Positions 1-6,693 of a DNA stretch of 64,000 nt are shown here, piece by piece (position 1 is the first letter of the stretch; every line of letters begins with the position of its first letter). The DNA is from Maribacter hydrothermalis (GTDB taxonomy: Bacteria > Bacteroidota > Bacteroidia > Flavobacteriales > Flavobacteriaceae). The translations under genes were made by a program, and so were the position numbers. The stretch lies in the NCBI RefSeq assembly GCF_001913155.1, contig NZ_CP018760.1:868001-932000 (forward strand). Direction: 5' to 3'. Under the pieces are notes generated by a model, which was not told the origin of the DNA, made no database searches, and worked only from the letters and a program-made list of their open reading frames with translations.

Positions 1-34
1 AAAAATAAAAGTAGGTTAAAGATACCGTAATTGA

Positions 35-42
35 TATATTTG
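35..42 (+). promoter_or_regulatory. Bacteroidota -7 promoter box (TATATTTG)
   Basis: The octamer TATATTTG fits the Bacteroidota -7 consensus TAnnTTTG and ends 18 bases before the ATG at 61. No TTG lies at the usual 17-23 base spacing, so only half of the promoter is supported. Confidence 0.4.
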
Positions 43-60
43 AGCTAAAATGTGTTAAAA

Positions 61-741
61 ATGAAAAAAATAATTGTTCTTTCTATAATACTATCAAGTA
101 TATTAACTGCTTGTAAAACTGACAATAATAAGGTTAAAACTGAAGTTGCCGAAGATACACAATTGACAGTTCTTGAAAAAATAGCAAATGCAAATGGCTT
201 TGCACATTGGAAAGATGTTGCTAGTATTAAATTCACTTTTAACGTAGACCGAGATTCAACGCATTTTGAGCGTACTTGGCTATGGGAAACGGCATCCAAC
301 GAGGTTACTATGATGACAAGACAAGATACCATCACCTTTAATAGAAAAGCAGTAGATAGTACCATGACAGCAACAGATGGCGGATTTGTTAATGATAAAT
401 TCTGGTTGTTGGCTCCTTTCCAATTAGTTTGGGACCAAAAGAATTTCACTTATAAGCATAAGGAAAATACAGAAGCCCCAATCAGCAAAACCAAAATGCA
501 CAAACTAACTACAGTTTATGGTAATGATGGCGGCTACACCCCTGGCGATGCATACGATTATTACTTTGGTGATGATTATATTATTAAGGAGTGGGCATAT
601 AGAAAAGAAAACCAAGAAGAACCTAATATGGTTACAAGTTGGGAAGATTACAAAACCTTAAATAAATTGAATATTAGCATGATGCACAAAAGACCAGATG
701 CTGATTTTTCACTTTATTTTACCGAGGTTGAGGTCAAATAA
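61..741 (+). CDS. Putative exported lipoprotein, unknown function
   Basis: This 226-residue protein begins with a lipoprotein signal peptide: a lysine-rich start, a hydrophobic stretch, then the lipobox LTAC near residue 17. It is therefore probably lipid-anchored on the periplasmic side of a membrane. The ATG at 61 is preferred over an in-frame GTG at 52, because it places the lysines directly before the hydrophobic core. The mature part is rich in aromatic and charged residues (NGFAHWKDV, AYDYYFGDDY) and recalls LolA/LolB-like lipoproteins of flavobacteria (DUF6503-like), but this is a weak resemblance without a diagnostic motif. The next gene starts 43 bases downstream on the same strand, so the two may be co-transcribed. 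Function unknown. Confidence 0.7.
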   Translation: MKKIIVLSIILSSILTACKTDNNKVKTEVAEDTQLTVLEKIANANGFAHWKDVASIKFTFNVDRDSTHFERTWLWETASNEVTMMTRQDTITFNRKAVDSTMTATDGGFVNDKFWLLAPFQLVWDQKNFTYKHKENTEAPISKTKMHKLTTVYGNDGGYTPGDAYDYYFGDDYIIKEWAYRKENQEEPNMVTSWEDYKTLNKLNISMMHKRPDADFSLYFTEVEVK

Positions 742-784
742 TTTGGTACAGCGTTTGATACTAAACAGAAACATCAAACCCGCT

Positions 785-1951
785 ATGAAATTTTCATTAC
801 TTCCGCTTCTCTTCTTTACTTTGTGTAGTTATTCTCAGCATAGCATCAGTGCTATTGTTTTGGATAGTGCGGACAATTCTCCATTAGAATTTGTTGGTAT
901 TTACAATAGTAAAGACCATACGATGACCAACGCCGACGGGCGTTTTCAGTTCTCTTCTAGTTCCGATTCTATTATCATTTACAGAGTTGGTTATGACAAA
1001 CAAATAACCACTTTTCAAAAAGTAAAGGATACCATCTATCTCAACAAAAGTGTGTTAGAACTAAATGAAGTAACCGTAACTAATGAAAGAACATTATGGC
1101 AAAAAGTAGGGGATTCTGTAAGATCCAACTACCCCACCTACCCCTACAAAGAGAAATTTTTATTGAGAGGTGTATTAAGATATAATGGTAAAATAACCCG
1201 CATACAGGACCTTCAAGGAAAACTAGAAAGAAGAACGCTTTTATACACTAAAGAAATTGATCCTGACAAAAAAGACTTTATTGTAGAGTTAACCAATATG
1301 CGTAAAGTAGGATTGGTACGTGATGAAAACGACGTGTATTTTATTTTTCAATCGTTTTACGGTTTGTTTATGGATTTAATTCCTGTGAATGCCACGGGAG
1401 ATGATTTTATTTTAAGTGAAGCTATTTTTGACAATGGTAAAAAAGTTAATCTAAACTTTCAATCCAAACCTTCAATTGAAAATGAGAATTTTTCGGGTCA
1501 TTACACTATTAATACTGAAAACAATGCTATGGAACATTTTAAAATGCATGTAGCATTAGAAAACAAACCCTTTTCTGAAAATGCAAATACTAAATACAGA
1601 ACAATTTCGTACGATAAAGAAATAATACTTTCAAAATCTTCTAAAACAAACAAGTACTATATTTCCTCTGCCAAGTACGATGTAAGAGTTGAGCAGACAG
1701 ACAAACAAAATTCATATACTTCATACTACGATGTATCGTTTATTTTAACTACTTCAGATAATGAAGGAGACTTTGAGGTTAAGAAAAATGTAAGTACATC
1801 AAAAGACCTTTTCAAAATAAATTATCCATACGACCAGAGCTATTGGAATTCACAAAATCAATTGTTATTAACTAACGAAATGTTAGATTTTATTGAAAAA
1901 GTGAAAGACTCCAGTAATGAGTTTAAAGTAAGAAGTAATATCAAAAATTAA
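785..1951 (+). CDS. CarboxypepD_reg-like domain exported protein
   Basis: This 388-residue protein has a signal peptide (MKFSLLPLLFFTLCSYSQ). An N-terminal beta-sandwich of the carboxypeptidase regulatory-like type follows at about residues 20-100, with the typical flow from SAIVLDSADNSPLEFVGI to LELNEVTVTNE. That ending is the linker commonly seen before larger domains in Bacteroidota surface proteins. The remaining ~290 residues match no family I can name and show no TonB plug, so this is not a receptor. The ATG at 785 was chosen over an upstream ATG at 698, which would overlap the preceding gene and add a non-signal extension. It converges on the MFS gene with only 13 bases between stops. 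Confidence 0.75.
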   Translation: MKFSLLPLLFFTLCSYSQHSISAIVLDSADNSPLEFVGIYNSKDHTMTNADGRFQFSSSSDSIIIYRVGYDKQITTFQKVKDTIYLNKSVLELNEVTVTNERTLWQKVGDSVRSNYPTYPYKEKFLLRGVLRYNGKITRIQDLQGKLERRTLLYTKEIDPDKKDFIVELTNMRKVGLVRDENDVYFIFQSFYGLFMDLIPVNATGDDFILSEAIFDNGKKVNLNFQSKPSIENENFSGHYTINTENNAMEHFKMHVALENKPFSENANTKYRTISYDKEIILSKSSKTNKYYISSAKYDVRVEQTDKQNSYTSYYDVSFILTTSDNEGDFEVKKNVSTSKDLFKINYPYDQSYWNSQNQLLLTNEMLDFIEKVKDSSNEFKVRSNIKN

Positions 1952-1964
1952 GAATTCAATAGCG

Positions 1965-3113
1965 CTAATTTCTTTTACGTTTTAATAACAGTGTAAATAA
2001 TAAAATCAAGAATCCGCAAACAAGTAGCACCATAAAGCTTCTTGTTAGACTATAATTCTCCGCTAAAAATCCTAAAATTGGTGGCGCACATAAAAACCCC
2101 GCATACCCAGAACCAGCTATAAATGCTATTCCTTTTGAGGAATCTATTCCCTTTACATTTCCGCCAATTCTAAAAACTTCGGGTACCATAACCGAAAATC
2201 CTAAGCCATTTAAGGCAAAACCAATGATACTTAATGGTGTGTTTGTTGTCAATACTAAAAAGTATCCTATAATTGCCAAAATAGCCCCAATGGAAACTAT
2301 TCTAACTGAACCTATTTTATCGCTAATACCATCCCCCAAAAATCGACCTAAAGTCATAGTGATTTGAAATCCTAAAAAACCTAAACCCCATAATGCTTCT
2401 GGTGCCAAGGCTATTTCTTTAAGATATAATCCACTCCAATCCACTATGGCGCCTTCACTTCCCATAGCAATAAAAGAAATAAGCCCCAAGAGCAAAAGTG
2501 GTTTCAATAAACCCAAACTAAATGGCTCGTTTTCTATTTCTTCTGCTATTTCAGAAAAGTATTGTTTTCGGAACCTAAAATTTACTACTAAAACCAATAC
2601 TACTGCAATGGACATGTGCAAAACAGGATTTGATAACGGACCAATTAAAAAACTACCTAAACCTGCCAAAACTCCACCAAGGCTAAAAAAACCATGTGAA
2701 GCCGCCATAAACTTAACTTTATCTTTTTTCTCAATTTCTGTCACCAAGGTATTCATAGAAATATCTGTGATACCATTAGCGGCCCCAAAAAGAAATAAAG
2801 CACCCATCAAAACATAATAATTTGGTGCCATAAGTGGCAACATAGCGGCTATGCAACTTAAAATAACGCTATAAAAGGTAGATTTGCCAACTCCTACTTT
2901 ATTTATTATTGTTGATGCAAATGGAAAAACTGTAAAGACGCCTAGGGCCAAAAAGAAAATTGCAATTCCTAACTCAGACTTACTAATCCCTAAAGATTCT
3001 TTTACCGTAGGGATGTAAATTGCCCAAGTACCAAAAAGTATATTGATACTGGCAAATACCCATGATGGTCCAAAGTATCGAGCATTTCCTAAAATTAATC
3101 TTAATGATTTCAC
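1965..3113 (-). CDS. MFS transporter (FucP/YbjJ-like)
   Basis: This 382-residue protein consists almost wholly of hydrophobic segments and fits a 12-helix major facilitator superfamily permease of the inner membrane. Features of the family are the first-helix stretch with GTWAIYIP, the loop with GVGKSTFYS, and a central charged loop near residues 185-197 (SEIAEEIENEP) dividing two halves. Sequence style is closest to the fucose permease/YbjJ group, but the substrate cannot be read from sequence. The only plausible start is a GTG at 3113, since there is no in-frame ATG until deep inside the protein and a TAG blocks the frame upstream. That GTG sits directly against a heptanucleotide tandem repeat, leaving no ordinary leader (see the repeat entry). 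Confidence 0.85.
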   Translation of the reverse strand: MKSLRLILGNARYFGPSWVFASINILFGTWAIYIPTVKESLGISKSELGIAIFFLALGVFTVFPFASTIINKVGVGKSTFYSVILSCIAAMLPLMAPNYYVLMGALFLFGAANGITDISMNTLVTEIEKKDKVKFMAASHGFFSLGGVLAGLGSFLIGPLSNPVLHMSIAVVLVLVVNFRFRKQYFSEIAEEIENEPFSLGLLKPLLLLGLISFIAMGSEGAIVDWSGLYLKEIALAPEALWGLGFLGFQITMTLGRFLGDGISDKIGSVRIVSIGAILAIIGYFLVLTTNTPLSIIGFALNGLGFSVMVPEVFRIGGNVKGIDSSKGIAFIAGSGYAGFLCAPPILGFLAENYSLTRSFMVLLVCGFLILLFTLLLKRKRN

Positions 3114-3169
3114 TTGGTTGTTGGTTGTTGGTTGTTGGTTGTTGGTTGTTGGTTGTTGGTTGTTGGTTA
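3114..3169. repeat. Heptanucleotide tandem repeat (TTGGTTG)n at a start codon
   Basis: Seven perfect copies of TTGGTTG run from 3114 to 3162, followed by an eighth copy with one change (TTGGTTA, 3163-3169). On the minus strand these are CAACCAA units that end at the GTG start of the MFS gene. The unit length is not a multiple of three and the array is free of stops in every frame. It is therefore a simple-sequence tract that could change length by slippage and alter leader length or start use. Confidence 0.95.
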
Positions 3170-3218
3170 AAATTTTAAAAAATAGTATTCTCTTTTCAAT
3201 ATTCTATTCTCTATAAAC

Positions 3219-4487
3219 TCAATTTGCTAATACTCCTGATTTCAAAATTTGCCCAAAACGGTACATGTCTTCATACGAGCAATAGAAAGGTGCTGGGGCC
3301 AAACGAATTACATTTGGCTCGCGCCAATCTGTCACCACCCCGTTTTCCATTAAATAATTAAACAAAGATTTTCCTTGGCCGTGCAAAAATACGGACAACT
3401 GGCAGCCTCTATCTTTGGGGGTTATAATTTCAAAAGAACTATCAACTTCTTTATCTATTTCATGTAATATAAATTCTAAATAGGATACGATTAAATTTCT
3501 TTTTTCAATCAATTTTGCCATTCCTACTTCTTCAAACATGGTCAGCGATGCTAAATATGGTGCTACCGATAGTACAGGTACATTACTAATTTGCCATGCA
3601 TCGGCATTTTCCATAGGTTCAAACTCCGGTTTCATTAAAAAACGGGTTTCCTTTTTGGTTCCCCACCAACCTTCAAACCGCTGAATGTCTTTTTTATTTA
3701 GATGTCTCTTGTTTACGAATATACCCGAAGCATTACCTGGACCACTATTCATATACTTGTAACTACACCACGAGGCAAAATCTGCATCCCAGTCATGTAG
3801 TTTTAATTCTACATTACCCACGGCATGGGCTAAATCCCAACCCACATTGGCACCTACAGCTTTCCCCGTCTTTGTAATGGCTTTCATATCCATCACTTGA
3901 CCGTTATAATAGTTAACGCCCCCAATTAAGACTAGGGCTAATTCATCTCCTAATTCCTCAATGGTTTCAAGAATATCTTCCGTACGCCAGTGATTTTCAC
4001 CATCTCGTTTTTTAAGTTCTACTATAGTTTCGTCTGGATCTAAGCCATGAAACCGCACTTGACTTTGAAACATATATTGATCGCTAGGAAATGCTTTTTC
4101 TTCACATAAAATTTTAAATCGTGTTTTTGTAGGGTTGTAAAAAGAAACCATTAATAAATGAAGATTAACCGTTAAGGTATTCATCACAGATACTTCTTCT
4201 GGCAATGCGCCTACTACTTTTGCTAAAGGTTTTGCAAGTCGCTCATGATAATCCCACCAAGGTTTTTCAGCATAAAAATGACCTTCCACGGCTAGTTCTC
4301 CCCAATCCTTCATCACCTCATCAACGAATGCCTTGGTACGTTTTGGCTGTAGACCTAATGAATTTCCTGTAAAATAAATGACTTCCTTCCCTTTGATTTT
4401 AGGAAAAAAAAATTCATCTCTATATGATTTTAAGTTATCCTTAGCATCTAAAGATTGAGCAAATTCCAACGTATTCTTAAATTCCAT
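3219..4487 (-). CDS. kynU: Kynureninase
   Basis: This 422-residue PLP enzyme hydrolyses kynurenine (and 3-hydroxykynurenine) to (3-hydroxy)anthranilate and alanine in tryptophan breakdown. Family marks include GNSLGLQPK near residue 41, the aspartate that binds the PLP ring nitrogen in GWDLAHA (Asp218), and the Schiff-base lysine in WCSYKYMNSGPG (Lys244). The C-terminal DWREPNVIRLAPAPFYCSYED is also typical. The length matches the family. No tryptophan dioxygenase, kynurenine monooxygenase or later pathway gene lies in the window, so the enzyme is encoded apart from its partners. The gene follows the GNAT gene on the same strand with 65 bases between them. The product is cytoplasmic. Confidence 0.97.
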   Translation of the reverse strand: MEFKNTLEFAQSLDAKDNLKSYRDEFFFPKIKGKEVIYFTGNSLGLQPKRTKAFVDEVMKDWGELAVEGHFYAEKPWWDYHERLAKPLAKVVGALPEEVSVMNTLTVNLHLLMVSFYNPTKTRFKILCEEKAFPSDQYMFQSQVRFHGLDPDETIVELKKRDGENHWRTEDILETIEELGDELALVLIGGVNYYNGQVMDMKAITKTGKAVGANVGWDLAHAVGNVELKLHDWDADFASWCSYKYMNSGPGNASGIFVNKRHLNKKDIQRFEGWWGTKKETRFLMKPEFEPMENADAWQISNVPVLSVAPYLASLTMFEEVGMAKLIEKRNLIVSYLEFILHEIDKEVDSSFEIITPKDRGCQLSVFLHGQGKSLFNYLMENGVVTDWREPNVIRLAPAPFYCSYEDMYRFGQILKSGVLAN

Positions 4488-4552
4488 AGCTAATTTTGTA
4501 TAAAAGTAATCATAAGCCTATAATTTAATAAGCTCTATTCAATAATAGCTTA

Positions 4553-5023
4553 TTAATATTCTGTTCTTAAACGCATTTCTATCATATGCTTTTTAAAACC
4601 CCCTTTTTCATAGGCTCTTATGGCAGGTTCATTGTCGCTATATACATGTAGCCTTATCTCTATCAATCCCATTTCTGAAGCCCAATCTTGTAAACCGTTC
4701 ACAATCATTCCGTTAATTCCTTTGCCTCTATATGTAGGGTCAGTATACATAAATCCTAAATAAGCAAAGGTTTCATGATCTAAATAGTGTCTTGCTGGCT
4801 TTTCTAGGCCGTAACCAGATGCCACTATTTTATCTTCATCACAAGCTACCAAAACTGTGGCTCTAGGATTATCCATTAGCCCATTTAAATCATAATAATT
4901 AACATTGCTTTCCCTAATTGTTGGGTCAAATGGACGTTCAGCTATTACCACTTCTTGTTCAAAACCCAATAAAATGGGCAAATCACTTTTTACAGCCTCC
5001 CTAATTCTTATTTCACTATTCAT
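4553..5023 (-). CDS. GNAT family N-acetyltransferase
   Basis: This 156-residue protein has the GCN5-related acetyltransferase fold. The acetyl-CoA pyrophosphate loop is visible as YRGKGING (motif A, around residue 98), preceded by the beta4 strand with LGFMYTDPTYRG. It is followed by the RLHVYSDNEPAIRAYEKGGF segment typical of motif B. It would transfer an acetyl group from acetyl-CoA to an amine, but the substrate is not evident. The gene reads away from the O-methyltransferase gene at 5087, leaving a 63-base divergent spacer, and may be co-transcribed with kynU. Confidence 0.88.
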   Translation of the reverse strand: MNSEIRIREAVKSDLPILLGFEQEVVIAERPFDPTIRESNVNYYDLNGLMDNPRATVLVACDEDKIVASGYGLEKPARHYLDHETFAYLGFMYTDPTYRGKGINGMIVNGLQDWASEMGLIEIRLHVYSDNEPAIRAYEKGGFKKHMIEMRLRTEY

Positions 5024-5065
5024 TTATTCGCTATTTTGAAACCCTTAAATTAAGGCTTAAAACCC

Positions 5066-5073
5066 TATTTTTG
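5066..5073 (+). promoter_or_regulatory. -7 promoter box (TATTTTTG)
   Basis: TATTTTTG matches TAnnTTTG and ends 13 bases before the ATG at 5087, implying a very short leader. The nearest upstream TTG (5036-5038) is 27 bases away, longer than the usual spacing. Confidence 0.4.
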
Positions 5074-5086
5074 CAAAAAGAAACGC

Positions 5087-5728
5087 ATGCATTTTCTATC
5101 CCCACTTTTAGAAAACTATTTAGCTGATAATTCACAAGCAGAACCTAAATTATTACGGGAGCTTACCCGTGAAACTCATTTAAAAGTAATTCAGCCACGT
5201 ATGCTTACAGGCCATTTTCAGGGTCGTGTTTTAAGCTTACTTTCTAAATTGATGCATCCTACCAATATTCTTGAAATTGGCACTTACACAGGATATTCTG
5301 CCTTATGCCTGGCCGAAGGTTTACAGAAAAACGGACAATTACATACTATTGATGTTAATGCTGAACTAGAACAAATACAGCGTACTTTTTTTGATAAAAG
5401 CGACTATGGCTCTCAAATTGTACAACATGTGGGAAACGCACTGGATATTATCCCAAAAATGGATATAACTTTTGACCTCATTTTTATAGATGCGGAGAAA
5501 AAACAATACGATAACTATTTGGAAGCAGTTTTACCCAAAACCAAATCCGGATCTGTAATACTTTCTGACAATGTGTTGTGGTCTGGTAAAGTGGTTGAAC
5601 CTTTAGACCCTAAGGATATTACTACAAAAACATTGTTAGATTATAATAAAAAGCTCAGTGAGCATCCGCTTTTAGAAACTGTTTTATTGCCTATAAGGGA
5701 TGGCTTGACTTTAAGTAGGGTAAAATAA
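5087..5728 (+). CDS. Class I SAM-dependent O-methyltransferase (family 3)
   Basis: This 213-residue protein matches the cation-dependent O-methyltransferase family (caffeoyl-CoA/catechol type). The SAM-binding motif I is ILEIGTYTGYSALCLAEGL at about residues 64-82. The metal site is visible in DLIFIDAEKKQYDNY and in LSDNVLWSGKV. Bacterial relatives methylate catechol-like small molecules or modified tRNA uridines (TrmR-like), and I cannot choose between them. Its last 38 bases overlap the end of the convergent PAP2 gene, so the two mRNAs are complementary at their 3' ends. Confidence 0.88.
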   Translation: MHFLSPLLENYLADNSQAEPKLLRELTRETHLKVIQPRMLTGHFQGRVLSLLSKLMHPTNILEIGTYTGYSALCLAEGLQKNGQLHTIDVNAELEQIQRTFFDKSDYGSQIVQHVGNALDIIPKMDITFDLIFIDAEKKQYDNYLEAVLPKTKSGSVILSDNVLWSGKVVEPLDPKDITTKTLLDYNKKLSEHPLLETVLLPIRDGLTLSRVK

Positions 5729-6266
5729 GTAAACCGTACAACCTATAAAATAACCAAGCGGAAAATATACCCACTAACGCCCCTACTATTATATCAATAG
5801 GAAAATGCACTCCAACATACACTCTACTTAGAGCAAATAAAATTGGCCATATGTAAAACAAATACACCCATTTAAATTTTTGTCTTAAAAAAAGTACGGT
5901 CAAAGTAATAATTGAGAAAGATGATGATGCATGCCCAGAGAAGAAACTAAACCCAGAAGGACTTCTTAAAATGCGAATCAATGTATTTAATTCCTCATCA
6001 TTATTAGGCCTTAACCTTTCCACTACATTCTTGGTTAAATCGGTTAAGGTAGCTACAAAAGCAGCCATAACCAATATGGTAAATAGCATGGATATGCCTT
6101 CGCGCTTTGGGAATTTAACAAATAGAAGGATGATGATTAAAACAAATAGCGGAATCCAAGGAGGGAATTTGGTTACGGTTGACCAAAAAACATCATACTG
6201 TTCAATACCAAGACTGTTAAGATAAACAAAGGTATCTCGATCCCATTGTAAAATCTTATCCAGCAT
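5691..6266 (-). CDS. PAP2-family phosphatase, membrane protein
   Basis: This 191-residue integral membrane protein carries all three signature blocks of the PAP2/lipid phosphate phosphatase family: KNVVERLRP (phosphate-binding), FFSGHASSSF (catalytic His) and SRVYVGVHFPIDIIVG (second catalytic His plus Asp). It probably dephosphorylates an isoprenoid or lipid phosphate such as undecaprenyl pyrophosphate at the outer face of the inner membrane. The exact substrate is inferred. It lies 5 bases downstream of tatA on the same strand, suggesting an operon, and its end overlaps the convergent O-methyltransferase gene by 38 bases. Confidence 0.93.
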   Translation of the reverse strand: MLDKILQWDRDTFVYLNSLGIEQYDVFWSTVTKFPPWIPLFVLIIILLFVKFPKREGISMLFTILVMAAFVATLTDLTKNVVERLRPNNDEELNTLIRILRSPSGFSFFSGHASSSFSIITLTVLFLRQKFKWVYLFYIWPILFALSRVYVGVHFPIDIIVGALVGIFSAWLFYRLYGLLILPYLKSSHPL

Positions 6267-6271
6267 AAAAA

Positions 6272-6601
6272 TTACTTTCTTTTTATGCTACCAGTTACTT
6301 CATTGATATTTTTGCTGACATCGCTAATTTGCTTTTTAACATCATTTCCTAAACCAGAACTAATATCGCTTTTCATATCGTCGATATCTTTCTTGATATC
6401 TTTTACAAAACTGGTATCGATACCTTGCTTGTCGGCACTCTTCTGGATTTCTTGTTTAATATCCTCGGTAGCATCTTTTAGTTGACGCATACCTTTCCCC
6501 AATCCCTTGGCAATACCTGGAATTTTATCTGCACCAAAAACCATCACTACGATAAACATAATGAAGAAAATTTCCGCGCCACTAATAAATAATGAATACA
6601 T
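6272..6601 (-). CDS. tatA: Sec-independent translocase subunit TatA/TatB-like
   Basis: This small protein (109 residues from the ATG at 6601; 112 from an alternative ATG at 6610) has one N-terminal membrane helix (FISGAEIFFIMFIVVMVF), the hinge GADKIPG and an amphipathic helix (GKGMRQLKDA). A long charged tail with IKQEIQ and DIDDMKSDI follows. That architecture is TatA of the twin-arginine translocase, which exports folded proteins. A -7-like box on the minus strand (6615-6622) would put the transcript start close to 6608, which favours the second ATG. TatC is not in this window. A possible client is the RR-type D,D-carboxypeptidase at 22600. The downstream PAP2 gene is 5 bases away. Confidence 0.9.
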   Translation of the reverse strand: MYSLFISGAEIFFIMFIVVMVFGADKIPGIAKGLGKGMRQLKDATEDIKQEIQKSADKQGIDTSFVKDIKKDIDDMKSDISSGLGNDVKKQISDVSKNINEVTGSIKRK

Positions 6602-6644
6602 AGCAATCATACTACAAATATAAACAAGTTTAGTATCGAAATTA

Positions 6645-6674
6645 AAAAAGCCCCGTATATCTACGGAGCTTTTT
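6645..6674 (-). terminator. Rho-independent terminator after the M1 peptidase gene
   Basis: The stem AGCcCCGTA / TACGGaGCT is flanked by A and T runs and lies 20 bases past the stop of the M1 peptidase gene on the minus strand. The T run follows the stem on both strands, so it may work in both directions. Confidence 0.8.
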
Positions 6675-6693
6675 AGAAATTATTTTTCAACAA

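Noticed and set aside
45..449. A 134-codon minus-strand frame over the first lipoprotein gene
   Set aside because: The plus strand has a proper lipobox and a -7 box. The minus frame has no family features.
698..784. An N-terminal extension of the CarboxypepD_reg-like protein starting at 698
   Set aside because: It overlaps the preceding gene and places 29 residues before an ideal signal peptide. The ATG at 785 is preferred.
2446..2817. A 123-codon plus-strand frame inside the MFS gene
   Set aside because: It lies opposite a clear membrane transporter and shows no start signal or known domain.
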